Positions 61,515-64,000 of a stretch of 64,000 nt of DNA are shown here, piece after piece. The stretch spans positions 3,953,001 through 4,017,000 of the forward strand of contig NZ_CP090059.1 in the NCBI RefSeq assembly GCF_021391395.1, in the 5' to 3' direction. How positions within the stretch are numbered: position 1 is the first letter of the stretch; every line of letters begins with the position of its first letter. The notes under the pieces were generated by a model, which did no database searches, was not told where the DNA came from, and saw nothing but the letters and a program-made list of their open reading frames with translations. The stretch comes from Sphingomonas cannabina. GTDB taxonomy: Bacteria; Pseudomonadota; Alphaproteobacteria; Sphingomonadales; Sphingomonadaceae. A program made the translations under genes and the position numbers.

Positions 61515-62543
61515 CTACCACCGCGTCGGCTTGGGGTTGCGGGCGTCGAAGTCCATCTGGTGCCAGTAGGGATAGGCGGGCGTGCGGCGGCTGGCGTCGT
61601 CGAGGCGCTCGATCTGCTCTGTAGTGAGCGACCAGCCGACCGCGCCGAGATTGGCCTTGAGCTGCTCCTCGTTGCGCGCGCCGATCACGATGTTGGCCAC
61701 CGTCGGTCGGCTCAGCAGCCAGTTGAGCGCGACCTGGGGGACGGTCTTGCCGGTCTCGCCGGCGATCGCCTCCAGCACCTCGACCACCGTATAGAGATAC
61801 TCGTCGTCGACCGGCGGGCCGCCGACCGCGCCGCCCGAGGCGATGCGGCCACTCTGGTCCTGCCCGCGGCGGATCTTGCCGGTGAGGCGGCCCCAGCCGA
61901 GCGGGCTCCACACCATCAGGCCGACGCCTTGGTCCAGCCCGAGCGGCATCAGCTCCCATTCGTAGTCGCGGCCAATCAGCGAGTAATAGCCCTGGTAGGC
62001 GACGTAGCGCGCGAGGCCGTAGCGCTCCGACGTCGCCAGCGACTTCATCAGATGCCAACCGGAGAAATTGGAGGCGCCGATATAGCCGATCTTGCCACTG
62101 GTGATGAGGTCGTCGAGCGCGCGCAAGGTCTCGTCGACCGGCGCGATCGCGTCGAAGCCGTGCATGAAATAGAGGTCGATATGATCGGTGCCGAGCCGCC
62201 TGAGACTCGCCTCGCACGCGCGGATCAGGTGGTAGCGCGAGGAGCCGACGTCGTTCGGGCCATCGCCGGTGCGAAAAGTCGCCTTGGTCGAGATCAGCGC
62301 CTTGTCGCGCTTGCCTTAGAGCGCCTCGCCCAGGATCTCCTCGGAAGTGCCCGCCGAATAGATGTCGGCGGTGTCGAAAAAGTTGACGCCCGCCTCCAGG
62401 CAGATGTCGACCAGCCGGGTCGCCTCGGCAACGTCGGTGTGCCCCCAGGTGTTGAAGAACTGATGGTCGCGGTTGAACGTGCCGGTGCCGAAGCTGAGCA
62501 CGGGCACCTTGAGGCCCGAGCGGCCGAGTTGACGGAATTCCAT
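61515..62543 (-). pseudogene. Aldo/keto reductase broken by one in-frame stop
   Basis: Read through, 342 codons give a complete aldo/keto reductase: MEFRQLGRSGLKVPVLSFGT, NFFDTADIYSAGTSEEILGE with catalytic Asp and Tyr, LISTKAT with Lys, LYFMHGFDA with His, then SNFSGWHLMKS and NWLLSRPTVANIVIGARNEE. Codon 76 is TAA (62318-62316), where the family usually has lysine in EALKGKRD. The frame is otherwise intact on both sides, so this is a recent nonsense mutation or a sequencing error. Restart at the ATG at 62165 would lack the catalytic residues. Confidence 0.85.
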
Positions 62544-62620
62544 GTCCTGTCTCCACCTGGAAGGACCGCCGGACGGCGGCCGCTCGCCTCAGGTGGGATG
62601 CCGCGGCCGATTTGGAAGGA

Positions 62621-63004
62621 TCAGGAGGCCGGCGGCTCCCACAGCTCGATCGCATTGCCTTCGGGATCGTGGATGCGGGCGAACTTGCCGGTCTCGGGCG
62701 AGTCCCATTCGTCCTTTGTGACGATCTCGATCCCGGCGGCGTTGAGCTGTTCGAGCATCCCCTCGAGGTCGCGCACGCGCAGGTTCAGCATGAACTGCTT
62801 GTCCGCCGCGAAATAGTCGGTCGCCGCGCCGAACGGCTGGAACACCACCGGGCCGCCCTGCACCTGCCAAGCCCATTCGCTGGGCTCGCCCGCCTCGTCG
62901 GCGGCACAGCCGGCGCCGACGCCGAGATGCTCCTTGTACCAGGTGGCGAGGCCATCCGGATCGCGGGCGCGCCAGAAGAAGCCACCGATTCCGAGCACGG
63001 GCAT
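62621..63004 (-). CDS. VOC-family (glyoxalase-like) protein
   Basis: 127 residues. GIGGFFWRARDPDGLATWYK followed by EHLGVGAGC, a central FMLNLRVRDLEGMLEQLNAA and a C-terminal FARIHDPEGNAIELWEPP, with the metal-site glutamate in the last strand. It belongs to the glyoxalase/bleomycin-resistance superfamily. The substrate is unknown. It sits between glnD and the broken reductase, all on the minus strand, 15 bp after glnD. Confidence 0.86.
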   Translation of the reverse strand: MPVLGIGGFFWRARDPDGLATWYKEHLGVGAGCAADEAGEPSEWAWQVQGGPVVFQPFGAATDYFAADKQFMLNLRVRDLEGMLEQLNAAGIEIVTKDEWDSPETGKFARIHDPEGNAIELWEPPAS

Positions 63005-63019
63005 CGTCTCTCTCCCCTG

Positions 63020-64000
63020 TCAGGCGGCGATATCGAGCGCTCCGTCGCCCTCGGCCGCCGCCAGCAGCCGCTTCTCGATCGCCTTGATGCGGCCGGCGGC
63101 GGTGATCTTATCGCCGATGAGGTCGGTGACATAGAAGGTATCGACCGCCCGTTCGCCATAGGTGGCGACGTGCGCCGAGCGGATCGTCACGCGCGACTGG
63201 AACAAGGCATGCGCGAGATGGTGGAGCAGCGCCGGCCGGTCGCGGGCGTTGACCTCGATCACGGTGAAGCGGTTCGAGGCGTTGTTGTCGATCAGCACGT
63301 TCGCCTCGATCGGGAAGGCGTCGGCGCGCGGGCGCGGCAGCGGCTTGGCCTTGAGCCGGTCGCTGAGCTTGAAGCGGTTGGCGAGCGCCTCGGTGATCGC
63401 GGTCTTGATCCGGCCGAGCTGGCCAGCGTCGTCGAAGGGGCGGCCTAAGGGATCCTGGACGAGGAAGTTGTCGAGGGCCATGCCGTCGCGGGTGGTGTGG
63501 ATGCGCGCGTCGATGATGTTCCCGCCGGCGGCGTGGATCGCGCCGGCGATGCGGTAGAACAGGCCGGGGTGGTCGGCGGCATAGACCGTCACCAATGTCG
63601 CGCCCTGATCGGCATCGGGACGCGCGTCGATGAACAGCTGCTCGCCGCCGGCGCGCTCGACGAGACGGGCATTGGCCTCCAGCACCTCGAGCGGCTCCGC
63701 CACCCAATAGCTTTCGGGCAAGCGGCGGACGAACTCGGCCATCCGTCCGCCATCCCAGTCGAGCGCCGCCGCAAGATCGGCCTGCTTGGCGGCGATGCGC
63801 TCGCCGCGGCCGCGCTGCTTGTGGCCGAGGCGCAGCACCTCCTCGGCGCTCTCGTAGAGATTGTGGAGGAGCTGGCGCTTCCAGCCGTTCCAGATGCCGG
63901 GGCCGACCGCGCGGATGTCGACGATGGTCAGCACCAGCAGCATCATCAGTCGCTGCGGGCTCTGCACCTGCTCGGCGAAGTCGAGGATGGTCTTGAAGTC
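63020..64000 (-). CDS. glnD: Bifunctional uridylyltransferase / uridylyl-removing enzyme GlnD, C-terminal part
   Basis: The last 326 residues of a gene that runs off the window. QSPQRLMMLLVLTIVDIRAV and GPGIWNGWKRQLLHNLYESA come from the HD-domain side. Two ACT domains follow, the first around LVTVYAADHPGLFYRIAGAI and the second around VIEVNARDRPALLHHLAHAL, which sense glutamine. GlnD adds or removes UMP on PII proteins to signal nitrogen status. No upstream part is visible, so the nucleotidyltransferase domain cannot be checked. Confidence 0.95.
   Translation of the reverse strand, partial: DFKTILDFAEQVQSPQRLMMLLVLTIVDIRAVGPGIWNGWKRQLLHNLYESAEEVLRLGHKQRGRGERIAAKQADLAAALDWDGGRMAEFVRRLPESYWVAEPLEVLEANARLVERAGGEQLFIDARPDADQGATLVTVYAADHPGLFYRIAGAIHAAGGNIIDARIHTTRDGMALDNFLVQDPLGRPFDDAGQLGRIKTAITEALANRFKLSDRLKAKPLPRPRADAFPIEANVLIDNNASNRFTVIEVNARDRPALLHHLAHALFQSRVTIRSAHVATYGERAVDTFYVTDLIGDKITAAGRIKAIEKRLLAAAEGDGALDIAA

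Noticed and set aside
61515..62165. A separate functional gene from the downstream ATG of the broken reductase
   Set aside because: It would lack the cofactor-side strands and three of the four catalytic residues, and has no ribosome site.

Overview
The window is high-GC alphaproteobacterial chromosome and most resembles a sphingomonad such as Sphingomonas. The evidence is the gene set (yajC-secD-secF, hslVU, thrS-infC, glnD, a carboxypeptidase-domain TonB receptor), the many short intergenic inverted-repeat elements, and the alphaproteobacterial promoter types. No rRNA, CRISPR array, insertion sequence or transposase was found. One tRNA, tRNA-Pro(GGG), is present.

Layout. 1-3.8 kb: a cut DUF6491-like gene, an uncharacterised protein, an aldo/keto reductase with a degenerate active site, and a lone DNA methyltransferase with a nuclease-like tail. 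3.9-7.2 kb: a stress-flavoured patch with two paralogous glycine-zipper envelope proteins, an OsmC protein and tiny proteins. Three of these genes share an EcfG-like promoter pattern, and the patch surrounds about 1 kb of repeat-bearing, gene-poor DNA. 7.3-12 kb: a glycosyltransferase and the Sec auxiliary operon (yajC-secD-secF plus an Mth938-like protein), ending beside tRNA-Pro.

12.3-28.6 kb: a large glycan locus in two divergent arms. The leftward arm has three CgeB-like glycosyltransferases (one fused to a UDP-glucuronate decarboxylase), a GT4 and two sugar-nucleotide SDRs, all joined by 4-nt start/stop overlaps. The rightward arm has a phosphatase, a TIGR04290-like methyltransferase, an apparently circularly permuted xylosidase-like glycosidase, inositol-3-phosphate synthase, a medium-chain dehydrogenase, a Gfo/Idh oxidoreductase, a pyruvyl-transferase-like protein and an FrhB-like iron-sulfur protein. 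I see no flippase, polymerase or exporter, so the product may be a small xylose- and inositol-containing glycoside or a lipid head group rather than an exported polymer. This is the best candidate for an undescribed pathway.

28.6-39.6 kb: a TonB receptor, a TetR regulator and a complete tripartite RND efflux operon. Its promoter carries a perfect palindromic operator, and its roughly 290-nt leader encodes a 13-residue peptide ending in R-A-G-P, the SecM-type arrest tail, inside alternative hairpins. 39.6-41.1 kb: an orphan endolysin-holin pair. 41.2-50.4 kb: a Yip1 protein, hslVU behind a heat-shock-like promoter, two paralogous lipoproteins, a gloA-nitronate monooxygenase-gloB operon, TPR and hydrolase genes and an M48 protease. 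50.4-56.8 kb: a DUF898 protein, an XRE operon, small membrane proteins, and a divergent Mur ligase / LD-carboxypeptidase pair suited to murein-peptide recycling. 56.8-64 kb: thrS behind a threonine-rich leader peptide, infC with a probable AUC start, a GH16 enzyme, an HXXEE membrane protein, an aldo/keto reductase broken by one nonsense codon, a VOC protein and the 3' part of glnD.
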